Shown: positions 16,568 through 23,092 of the stretch, piece after piece
Layout of the letters: every line of letters starts with the position of its first letter
How positions within the stretch are numbered: the first letter of the stretch is position 1
Virus record (IMG/VR): IMGVR_UViG_3300022074_000394
Location: 1 to 23,092 of that record
Length of the DNA stretch: 23,092 nt
From: a virus
Direction: 5' to 3' (one strand)
Made by a program: the position numbers and the translations under genes
Notes under the pieces: generated by a model
Seen by the model: the letters and a program-made list of their open reading frames with translations, nothing else
Databases searched by the model: none
What the model was told of the DNA's origin: nothing

Positions 16568-17251
16568 TTATGCACAGTCGATTTTGACAATGTAATATGC
16601 TCCTTTTTGAAATCCAGCTTTTCCGAAAACATTAGTTCCACCTTGAGAACCAGCTTCGTCATCACGATCTCCGACAGCAAGAATTTGACCAACAATTTGG
16701 TTGGTTGCACTACCACGATCAACAGGCTCAACCTGACCATCTGCAGCGGTTTGCAATACTTGTCCAACTGTACCAGCTCCTGTAAGAGCGTCAGCTGAAA
16801 GAGTAACTAAACCTTTAGATAGAACAGGTACTGCTTCACCAGGAAGAACTCCGAAAAGTTCGTCTTTCTTTACTGGATTGTAAAGCAAGTTCTCGCCGTT
16901 TTCGTCGCGAGTAACGGTTTGACGAAGCGTGATTCCAATGCAGCTTTCGGTTGCAGTTCCAGCAGTTGGGGAAACACTAAGAGCTGCTTGAGGGTAAGTG
17001 TTGCGTCCAACATGTGGATAGTCAGTTTTTCCAAGCAAACTTGCTGGATTCGATGTTACATCTACTGGATCCCAGTCACCCGTAAGATCTCCTGCGGATA
17101 CGGTTACGAATACTCCAGCATCTCCTTGAGCTGTTGACCTTTTAGAAGAGTCAGACAGGTCGATAAAGTCACTAAGATTTCCAGCACTTTTGAATAAGTT
17201 TACGACATCATGTTCATCGTAATCTCTAAACGGTAATAGTCTAATAGCCAT
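16568..17251 (-). CDS. Capsid decoration protein (putative)
   Basis: A 227-residue, beta-rich, Gly/Thr/Val-rich protein between the protease/scaffold and coat genes, the usual place for a decoration or head-stabilising protein. Features seen: DAGVFVTVSAGDLTG near 44-58, a DENGENLLYNPV segment near 116-127, and a VGQVLQTAADGQ hairpin near 161-172. It ends in GAYYIVKIDCA. There are no membrane segments. AAAGGA lies 10 nt before the ATG, a normal Shine-Dalgarno site. Codon use resembles the coat gene, consistent with high copy number in the virion. The exact family is not recognised; a head fibre is the alternative. Confidence 0.65.
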   Translation of the reverse strand: MAIRLLPFRDYDEHDVVNLFKSAGNLSDFIDLSDSSKRSTAQGDAGVFVTVSAGDLTGDWDPVDVTSNPASLLGKTDYPHVGRNTYPQAALSVSPTAGTATESCIGITLRQTVTRDENGENLLYNPVKKDELFGVLPGEAVPVLSKGLVTLSADALTGAGTVGQVLQTAADGQVEPVDRGSATNQIVGQILAVGDRDDEAGSQGGTNVFGKAGFQKGAYYIVKIDCA

Positions 17252-17262
17252 TTTTAATTATT

Positions 17263-17268
17263 CCTTTA
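17263..17268 (-). promoter_or_regulatory. Shine-Dalgarno site for the decoration gene
   Basis: AAAGGA on the minus strand, about 11 nt before the ATG at 17251. It contrasts with the genes that follow the GTGTATA element, which have no such site. Confidence 0.6.
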
Positions 17269-17270
17269 TT

Positions 17271-18800
17271 TTAGTAGTTAATTGTTAAATTGTCTTCAGA
17301 AAAAGCTTTCTGAAACTTATCCTTCAAAGATAACTCTTTTTCAGAAGATTCAGCATTGTTATTAGCGACAACTTCTTCTTCTGCTTCTACAGAATCAATA
17401 GCTTCTTCAACTACTTCTTCTTCAGTTTCTTTGCCAGACTTAAGTTCTTCAAGTCTTTTTTCTACAGCCTCAGCAAGCTTTGAATTAAATTCTTCTTGCT
17501 GTTGAGCGATAAATTCTTTGTTCTGATGCTTAAGTACGACTTGAAGTTTTTCTTGGAAAGCTGCAAAAGCTTCTTCAGATTCATCAAGGTTCTTAAGTTC
17601 ACTAGCTACAACCTTACGACTTTCGTCATCAAGTTCATAGATGTCTTCTACCACAGACATTCTCGAATCAAAACGAGCGACTGCCTCTTGTTGTTTTTGG
17701 CTTTGCTCTAATTCAGAAACGCGCTCTTTTGCAGTTTCGAGTTCTTCACGAAGCTGCTTAACCTCTTCTGCATTTTCTTCTGCAGCCTTGGCCAGTTCAG
17801 CTTTTTCAGTCTCAAGCTTATCTTTCTCTTGCACAAAAGAATCATTGCGCTCAAGAATAGCGTCGTTAATAATTTTAGAAACGGTTGCCACAGCCTCTTC
17901 AGAAAACTTCTTATTAGAAGTCTGCTCTTCGAGGGCTGACACTAAGTTATTTAAAATTTCGTTATTGTCCATAATAGTACTTTTTTTGTTAATTACATTA
18001 GAATTGTTATTTTGTGAAATATTTTTTTTAGTTTTTTCGTGCTTTTCCTCAATTTCATGTTTTGCACTAACAGTCAAACCTTTCACCTCTGCTGCTGGAT
18101 TAGATGTAAATCCAATACCCAGAGGTAGGATTTGCCCTTTAATTAAGCGGTGTATAGGAGATCCGTCTTTCATTTTGCCCTCTCCCCCGAAACTTTTTAA
18201 GTTACCTTTTAATTCATCAATTATTTTTTCATCCTCAATAATCTCTGCTTCGCTCAAATTGTCGCTTCCGACAGCTAATACAAAATCATTAAAGCCGATT
18301 TCCCAGCTAGCTGAAACTTGGTGATAAAATTCACTTTCAGGATCAACTGACTGCTCAACAAGATTCGCAAACTGAGGATTTACAGTTTTATATATTAATG
18401 AAGCAAGTGCAATGTTAAATGGCTGATCCATTTCGGCAGCTTCTTCAGCTGTTATAAGTTCATTGTCAAGAAAGCTAGCAAAAGATGCTGATACTATGTG
18501 TCCAACTACTTTTTGTTTTTGATGTTCTATATTGGTTGGCTTGTGCTTAAATTGATTTAAAATTTCTACAGCTGACTGAGAGTTAATGCCATCTCCATTT
18601 TTATTAAACTTATTAACGAGAGCTCCATTAAATGCTACAGCTAGCAAATCTAAATTTTTATCAAGATCAACATCATCAGGTATAATCTCTTTTAAAGAAT
18701 CTAGTGAAGCCTTACTAATACCAATTTCAGGAGAATCAATTCCTCCAGAAGCTAAAATAGTATTAGAGAATTTTGTAGTATATTTAAATTTAGAACTCAT
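17271..18800 (-). CDS. Fused prohead protease and scaffold protein
   Basis: Head-assembly protein, 509 residues. The N-terminal part (about 1-245) looks like a prohead protease: a KPTNIEHQKQKVVGHIVSASF strand region with candidate catalytic His93, and a QVSASWEIGF segment with candidate Ser163 or Ser165. A low-complexity linker rich in Asn, Ser and Lys follows (about 255-276). The C-terminal part (about 277-509) is a scaffold: a long acidic coiled coil (about 320-375), a second helical region, a poly-Glu stretch (about 452-475) and a short C-terminal helix (LSLKDKFQKAF) of the kind that binds coat protein. Met277 begins the scaffold exactly at the linker end and could be an internal start, as in lambda C/Nu3, though no clear Shine-Dalgarno site precedes it. 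The gene follows portal, and a GTGTATA element overlaps the portal stop. Confidence 0.75.
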   Translation of the reverse strand: MSSKFKYTTKFSNTILASGGIDSPEIGISKASLDSLKEIIPDDVDLDKNLDLLAVAFNGALVNKFNKNGDGINSQSAVEILNQFKHKPTNIEHQKQKVVGHIVSASFASFLDNELITAEEAAEMDQPFNIALASLIYKTVNPQFANLVEQSVDPESEFYHQVSASWEIGFNDFVLAVGSDNLSEAEIIEDEKIIDELKGNLKSFGGEGKMKDGSPIHRLIKGQILPLGIGFTSNPAAEVKGLTVSAKHEIEEKHEKTKKNISQNNNSNVINKKSTIMDNNEILNNLVSALEEQTSNKKFSEEAVATVSKIINDAILERNDSFVQEKDKLETEKAELAKAAEENAEEVKQLREELETAKERVSELEQSQKQQEAVARFDSRMSVVEDIYELDDESRKVVASELKNLDESEEAFAAFQEKLQVVLKHQNKEFIAQQQEEFNSKLAEAVEKRLEELKSGKETEEEVVEEAIDSVEAEEEVVANNNAESSEKELSLKDKFQKAFSEDNLTINY

Positions 18801-18818
18801 AAATATGTTTATACACTA
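18801..18818 (-). promoter_or_regulatory. Putative phage promoter of the protease/scaffold gene
   Basis: On the minus strand, AGTGTATAAAC overlaps the portal stop codon (TAG at 18818-18816). The -10-like TATAAA (18813-18808) ends 7 nt before the ATG at 18800, predicting a leader of no more than a base or two. No Shine-Dalgarno site and no -35 match (AGCCAA at the expected place). Confidence 0.5.
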
Positions 18819-20870
18819 ATTTTGTTGTTTTTGGCTATGATATAATATAGCAGAAGGATATTGTGTCAACTCATTCTTTGCACTAATATCTAAAATATCA
18901 TTAATTGTTGAAAGTTCTGCGATCTTGTTTGTATTCTTAATGCAAGATAACATTGTGCGTTTCCATTGGCTTTTTTCTTTCGAACAAACTATTGATTCGC
19001 AAAGCTGCCCAATAAGTTGCTTTTGAGAATCGTCTATGCTTTTAAGTTTTTTATGTTTTTTAAAATTTTCCAAAGCATAAGATTCTAAATCTTGTATTTT
19101 ATATATAACTTCCTGAACATTATCCCTGCCATATTCTTCAGCGGCTTGTAATGGTATTTGATTTGTTCCACTAGGTCTACCTGGACTCTGTTGTGTCTTA
19201 TTTACAGTTTCGTCCGTTTTAGTGATTTGCTCTTGCTGTTGCTCTATCTGCTCCTCCTGAAGCTCTCTATCTTTCTCTGACTGTACGCTTTCAATCATTG
19301 GTATCCCACCAACCAGCGGATTATAATAACCTTTTTCTCTCTCCTCTACATAGCCTTCCTGAGATGCGCTTAAATCTTTTGGATTTGGGTACAGTCCAGT
19401 TTGCATGGATTTAATACCTTGCTCTGGAGTAAGTATTCCAATTTCTAGCAGTCTTGTGATAACTCTATGGAATTGAACTTCGTCTTTAATATCGATTTCT
19501 TCAAATTTTGCGGTTGGATAACTTTTTAACCCCATGTTTCTGCAAACTTCTTTAATTTGGGGTTGAAGAAAGTCATTTAAGAATGCATTCCTAGACTCTT
19601 TTAATCTCTCCAAGAAAATCTCTGCTTTGACTTGGGTGTTGGAAAACTTTTCGCTACCAACAATAATATTCTGCAATCCTTCTTTAATATCTTCGTTGAC
19701 AATCTTATACTTCTCTGCACCTAAAACTTTATTTAAATCTGGTATAACAAACTGAGCTTTAGTAGTATAGTCTGCAATTAAAGCTCGACCTACGCTTTCG
19801 TTCTTAAATAGCTCCTGCATAGCCTTAAGATTGTTTGGATTCACTCCACCCTTATCAGGCTCAGCCCCCATTGTAATCAATAGAATAACATTTTCAACAG
19901 TTCGGCAAATAGCTTGATCAATCTTTTTTAGTTCTATTTTCCAGTTTAAGTCATCTAATACGGGAAATCCAAAGGGCACCGCAAATGGCTCATAGTCCTG
20001 TTTTTTGTAAAATGAGTAGATTAGTTTTTGTGAATCAAGCTCAACCTTAATACCCTCTCTATTAAAAGATCCCTCTTTAACTTTTTTCTTCATCTCAGGG
20101 GTCAGTGACTCAAACACTTTTTTATCTTCTTCAGTCTTAGGGTCTCTTAATTTCTCTAACTCATAATCTGATAATACTTTTTTATATATGCCATCCTGGA
20201 ACGACGTAGCTTTCTCTATGACAATATCATAGGGATTAAGAAGCATATATTTAACTGGCAGCTGCCCAGACTTAAGGGTTTGTGATGCGTATACATAGTT
20301 TAATTTCAGCAAATCTTCCGAGCTAAATTTACCATCTACTCTATACAGAAATATATTTCCAGACCTATAATACTCGCGAAAATACTGATCTTTTATTTTC
20401 CATATATTAATTTTCTTAAGCCAGCCATCAATGAACTTTTTTGACTTTTCATTATCTCCCTCTAAATAGATTGGTGAATTTGAAAATTCAGCCATAATGT
20501 CTATTGCATTTCTGAAAATTGAAATATTAGCATAAGCTTTTTGACACAACTCAATTGCATCCCTGACATTCACTCCGTCAGCAGAATAATCATAAGGAAG
20601 TAATCCGTTTCTTATATTAGTATACTTGTCGGACTTTGGTTTTTTTGAGATTATGTTTCTCCTGCTTGTGGTAGTTCCATCATAACCAACTCTTCTATTT
20701 GTTGAAACAGTAGCTGAATTAGCTATCGCTTCTTGGGTATAAAAACTTTCGCCAGCTGTTTCAGGTAATGTATCGAGAAGGCTCGGCATCTCTTTTGATT
20801 GTGCACCCTGTACTGGCTTGAATTTATTCCAGTATTCCGATTTTTTATTGTATTTTCTTTTATTACTCAC
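18816..20870 (-). CDS. Portal protein
   Basis: Dodecameric portal through which DNA enters and leaves the head, 684 residues. Typical portal features: an N-terminal Ser/Thr-rich arm; a helical segment with VRDAIELCQKAYANISIFRNAID at about 98-120; and PIYLEG followed by WLKKINIW, EYYRSGNIFLYRV. A central stem region and LKESRNAFLNDFLQPQIKEV suit the wing/stem helices, and a Gln-rich C-terminal region (EEQIEQQQEQITK) suits the crown. It lies directly after terL in standard order. The start is GTG at 20870, supported by the promoter element whose -10 ends 5 nt upstream. No Shine-Dalgarno site precedes it, so a leaderless GTG start is implied. Confidence 0.85.
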   Translation of the reverse strand: MSNKRKYNKKSEYWNKFKPVQGAQSKEMPSLLDTLPETAGESFYTQEAIANSATVSTNRRVGYDGTTTSRRNIISKKPKSDKYTNIRNGLLPYDYSADGVNVRDAIELCQKAYANISIFRNAIDIMAEFSNSPIYLEGDNEKSKKFIDGWLKKINIWKIKDQYFREYYRSGNIFLYRVDGKFSSEDLLKLNYVYASQTLKSGQLPVKYMLLNPYDIVIEKATSFQDGIYKKVLSDYELEKLRDPKTEEDKKVFESLTPEMKKKVKEGSFNREGIKVELDSQKLIYSFYKKQDYEPFAVPFGFPVLDDLNWKIELKKIDQAICRTVENVILLITMGAEPDKGGVNPNNLKAMQELFKNESVGRALIADYTTKAQFVIPDLNKVLGAEKYKIVNEDIKEGLQNIIVGSEKFSNTQVKAEIFLERLKESRNAFLNDFLQPQIKEVCRNMGLKSYPTAKFEEIDIKDEVQFHRVITRLLEIGILTPEQGIKSMQTGLYPNPKDLSASQEGYVEEREKGYYNPLVGGIPMIESVQSEKDRELQEEQIEQQQEQITKTDETVNKTQQSPGRPSGTNQIPLQAAEEYGRDNVQEVIYKIQDLESYALENFKKHKKLKSIDDSQKQLIGQLCESIVCSKEKSQWKRTMLSCIKNTNKIAELSTINDILDISAKNELTQYPSAILYHSQKQQN

Positions 20871-20904
20871 AAGCTATTATACACAAAGTTAAAGTAAAAG
20901 TCTA
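20871..20904 (-). promoter_or_regulatory. Putative phage promoter of the portal gene
   Basis: On the minus strand, TGTGTATAATA carries a perfect -10, TATAAT (20881-20876), ending 5 nt before the GTG start. TAGACT (20904-20899) stands 17 nt upstream and matches four of six -35 consensus bases. It is the best match to a host sigma-70 promoter among the copies. Confidence 0.6.
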
Positions 20905-20917
20905 TAAAAGTTAAAAG

Positions 20918-22777
20918 TTAACTTATAAACATTGGCTGAAATGTGCTTGCTACATTATCGGCCTTAATGTTCTGCATGTCATGTAATACTTTCACCATCC
21001 AGGTTCCAAGCACTAAAGCTGAATAGGAATCTTTCCTCGCCTTATCTGGACCAGTCTGCCTTCTTAACTCCGTAGGTAGACCAAAAGTTTGAGTTCCTTG
21101 CGGTGAGGTTGTAATTTGAATTAAAGCACATTGATTTTTAGTCATATTTATCATATCGTACTGATGCTCTATGAAGTCGATCATTTTTGCTGCGCCAGCT
21201 TGCTTTTGCTCATCATCAGAAAGTCTTAAAAATTTAAGCTTATCTATGGGTATTTTTTTAGCTCTCTGCTTGTGGTATGCGTCATCTACAGCTCTAGCTC
21301 CAAACCAAATTTTTTTATGATCAAAGTTGGCTTGCAGTAACTCGTTAGCTCTCCGTATCCAGTCTGATGTAGGCTTGCGCAATATTAAATACTTATAATT
21401 TTTCTTATCGTATTGAATTTTAGCTGCCCTTAACTCATCTTTATATGTATCCATTTTATCAAATTCTCCATCGATACTCTTAATTTTAATATTTTGAGAT
21501 TTAAATAATTGCGATTCATTTACGGCATTAATAAATTGTACCCCTCCATTGTAATCTCCTACTATAGCTATAATATTAAAATTCTTAATTAAATAATGAA
21601 AGTAGAAGATGTGATCCCTCAAAGGAGTTCCAGACATGGCATAGGAATGAACTAAGGTTGAAGTGCCCCTGTCCTTATGGTACTTTAATATATGCATTGC
21701 AAAGTCATCACTACTTTCACTTTCAGACCAAGAAGGGTCAAAGGCCAGTATGTATTCATCCTCTGGATTGCCCTTAATTTCTACATGAGGCTCTTCCCCA
21801 TCCCTAACAGTGCAAGCTGCCATCCTAGAAGTCTTAAAGTATCCAGAGCTGTCATCTGTAAATAAAGCTCCAAACTCCCGCTCAAACTGGGATTGACTCA
21901 TTGTAGCTTTAGCTTGAGTAATGAGATTTTGATCGTATAATTGCTTTGGAGCGCAATCATAAGAAAACTGCATTATACATCTAGTAGCTTTATCTGTTTG
22001 ATTTTCTATTAAATCTTCAAATTGACTATACAGCTTATACATATATTCAAATTTATAACTAGCAGAAGATAGCATTATTAATTTATTGTTTGGCCAAACA
22101 TACCTTTCATCTTCTTTCATTTTGCCTTGATCTATTAATTTTGTTTCTAGATTGTACAAATCTTCTCTCTGAGTTGGATTTTCAACAACGGAAAGGAAGG
22201 GAACAATAACCTCATTGTAAATTCTTTCTGGCATCAATAAAAACTCATCAATAATAATTCGATGAAACCTAAAACCACGAAGTTTAGATCCGTCACCAAG
22301 AGGTAGAGCTCTGATTCTACTCCTGCCTATCTCCATTAGCCACTCGTCATTACTTTTTGATTTCTTAGTAATGCAATCGGCCAGCATTTTAGCTTCAGGC
22401 TTGCTGGCGATATCTTCTATTTTTTTGAAAATCTGCTTAGACTGCCTAAATGATGCAGCTAATATACCAATTTCAACACCCTGATTTAATATCGCATCAA
22501 GAAAAGCATATATGCCTGTCGTGAAAGATTTAGACATACCACGAGACCACACACCCATAAAATAGTCAGTCTCAAACATAGCCTTAATAGCCATGTGTTG
22601 AAAAGGAAACAAGTCCACTCCAGCAACCAAGTTGGTGGTAAATGTTATATTATCTTTTAAGAATTTATATAAATTTTCTTTAGCTTCATCTTCTTCAAGT
22701 AAGCCTTCTATATTAAAAATCTCCCTATTAATATCTTCCTTTTTTCTTCTGTTTTGATTACCTTGATTCCAAGCCAT
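20918..22777 (-). CDS. terL: Terminase large subunit
   Basis: Packaging motor, 619 residues. The ATPase half has a Walker A variant, WSRGMSKS, at 77-84, a Walker B, IIIDE, at 174-178 with the catalytic Glu, and a coupling motif LSSAS at 236-240. The nuclease half has an RNase H-like acidic triad: Asp347 (ILAFDPSW), Asp408 (AIVGDYNGG) and Asp498 or 499 (RAVDDAYHKQ). The length is normal for a full two-domain large terminase. The ATG follows the stop of the upstream ERCC4-like gene by one base (TAACATG), and a GAGGAG Shine-Dalgarno site stands 9 nt before it. A small terminase gene is not in the window. Confidence 0.93.
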   Translation of the reverse strand: MAWNQGNQNRRKKEDINREIFNIEGLLEEDEAKENLYKFLKDNITFTTNLVAGVDLFPFQHMAIKAMFETDYFMGVWSRGMSKSFTTGIYAFLDAILNQGVEIGILAASFRQSKQIFKKIEDIASKPEAKMLADCITKKSKSNDEWLMEIGRSRIRALPLGDGSKLRGFRFHRIIIDEFLLMPERIYNEVIVPFLSVVENPTQREDLYNLETKLIDQGKMKEDERYVWPNNKLIMLSSASYKFEYMYKLYSQFEDLIENQTDKATRCIMQFSYDCAPKQLYDQNLITQAKATMSQSQFEREFGALFTDDSSGYFKTSRMAACTVRDGEEPHVEIKGNPEDEYILAFDPSWSESESSDDFAMHILKYHKDRGTSTLVHSYAMSGTPLRDHIFYFHYLIKNFNIIAIVGDYNGGVQFINAVNESQLFKSQNIKIKSIDGEFDKMDTYKDELRAAKIQYDKKNYKYLILRKPTSDWIRRANELLQANFDHKKIWFGARAVDDAYHKQRAKKIPIDKLKFLRLSDDEQKQAGAAKMIDFIEHQYDMINMTKNQCALIQITTSPQGTQTFGLPTELRRQTGPDKARKDSYSALVLGTWMVKVLHDMQNIKADNVASTFQPMFIS

Positions 22778-22778
22778 G

Positions 22779-23092
22779 TTAAATTTCTCCTCTATCTATA
22801 TAGTATTGTAAGTCAACATTCCATAAACTTTTTCCTAATGTTAATATTTTAGGTATTATGGATTGTGAATTAGCTCTATTGCCAGTGAACACAAATTGAC
22901 AATAACCCTTATATTCATGAGTTAATACTCTCATATTATGATATATAAATTTTAAATTTGATTTATGAGGTCCAAACATATTATTTTTATAAATTTTATT
23001 TAAATCACTCTCTACAACAATAAATAAATAAGACTCAAATTGTTTTACTCTATCTAGTTCACGCTTAAACCTTTCAAATCCTCCAGACAATG
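22779..23092 (-). CDS. ERCC4-like nuclease fragment (5' partial)
   Basis: The frame stays open to the right edge, so the N-terminal part is missing; the TTG at 23090 is not trustworthy as a start. The visible 103 residues start with GGFERFKRELDRVK and a hydrophobic strand FIVVES, the pattern seen in ERCC4/XPF-type nuclease domains after the catalytic ERK motif. They continue with LTHEYKGYCQFVFTGNR near 56-72 and a terminal helix. The catalytic motif itself would lie outside the window. It is coupled to terL with one base between stop and start. A role in phage recombination or packaging-linked DNA cleavage is inference. Confidence 0.45.
   Translation of the reverse strand, partial: LSGGFERFKRELDRVKQFESYLFIVVESDLNKIYKNNMFGPHKSNLKFIYHNMRVLTHEYKGYCQFVFTGNRANSQSIIPKILTLGKSLWNVDLQYYIDRGEI

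Noticed and set aside
17641-18324. Long plus-strand open frame opposite the protease/scaffold gene
   Set aside because: A Ser/Leu-rich translation typical of the complement of a Glu/Lys-rich coiled-coil gene; no start signals.
1-23092. Integrase, attachment sites, tRNA genes or insertion sequences
   Set aside because: None could be recognised on either strand; there is no support for a lysogeny module in this window.

Overview
This window is part of the genome of a tailed double-stranded DNA bacteriophage. It carries a complete virion-head gene set and the distal tail genes, with no bacterial housekeeping genes, rRNA or tRNA. The lambda gpJ-like tail-tip protein points to siphovirus morphology. 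The DNA is AT-rich. The head genes for coat and decoration, and the repeat-protein gene, look visibly less AT-rich than the glycosyltransferase genes. I cannot assign a host. Shine-Dalgarno-like sites precede some genes, so the host is probably an ordinary bacterium.

Layout. The plus strand (3 to 14050) carries, in order: a tail-tip/hub protein of gpJ type that runs in from the left edge; a fibronectin-III/fibre protein translationally coupled to it; a small unknown protein; two tandem paralogous DUF2827-type glycosyltransferases; a 1017-residue protein with four different glycosyltransferase-like domains; an 11-residue-repeat fibre-like protein; a strong terminator; and a J-domain protein. 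The minus strand (23092 down to 14040) carries the packaging and head module: a partial ERCC4-like nuclease, large terminase, portal, fused protease/scaffold, decoration protein, major capsid protein, a second strong terminator, a SAP-motif protein and a head-tail-connector-like protein. The two arms converge and overlap by 11 bp at 14040-14050.

How it works together. The minus arm builds and fills the head and the plus arm makes the host-contact end of the tail. Six glycosyltransferase domains lie between the fibre gene, whose protein ends in a Pro-Thr tail, and a Ser-rich repeat protein. This suggests a cassette that glycosylates virion fibres or remodels host surface glycans. That role is inference.

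The most interesting regulatory signal is a recurring element, GTGTATA followed by two or three A/C/T bases, just upstream of five genes on both strands, with a related variant (TGTAACAT) before a sixth. At four genes the -10-like hexamer ends exactly 5 nt before the start codon, and at a fifth 7 nt before. These genes lack a Shine-Dalgarno sequence, while several genes inside operons have one. This looks like a phage-specific promoter class giving leaderless or nearly leaderless mRNAs.
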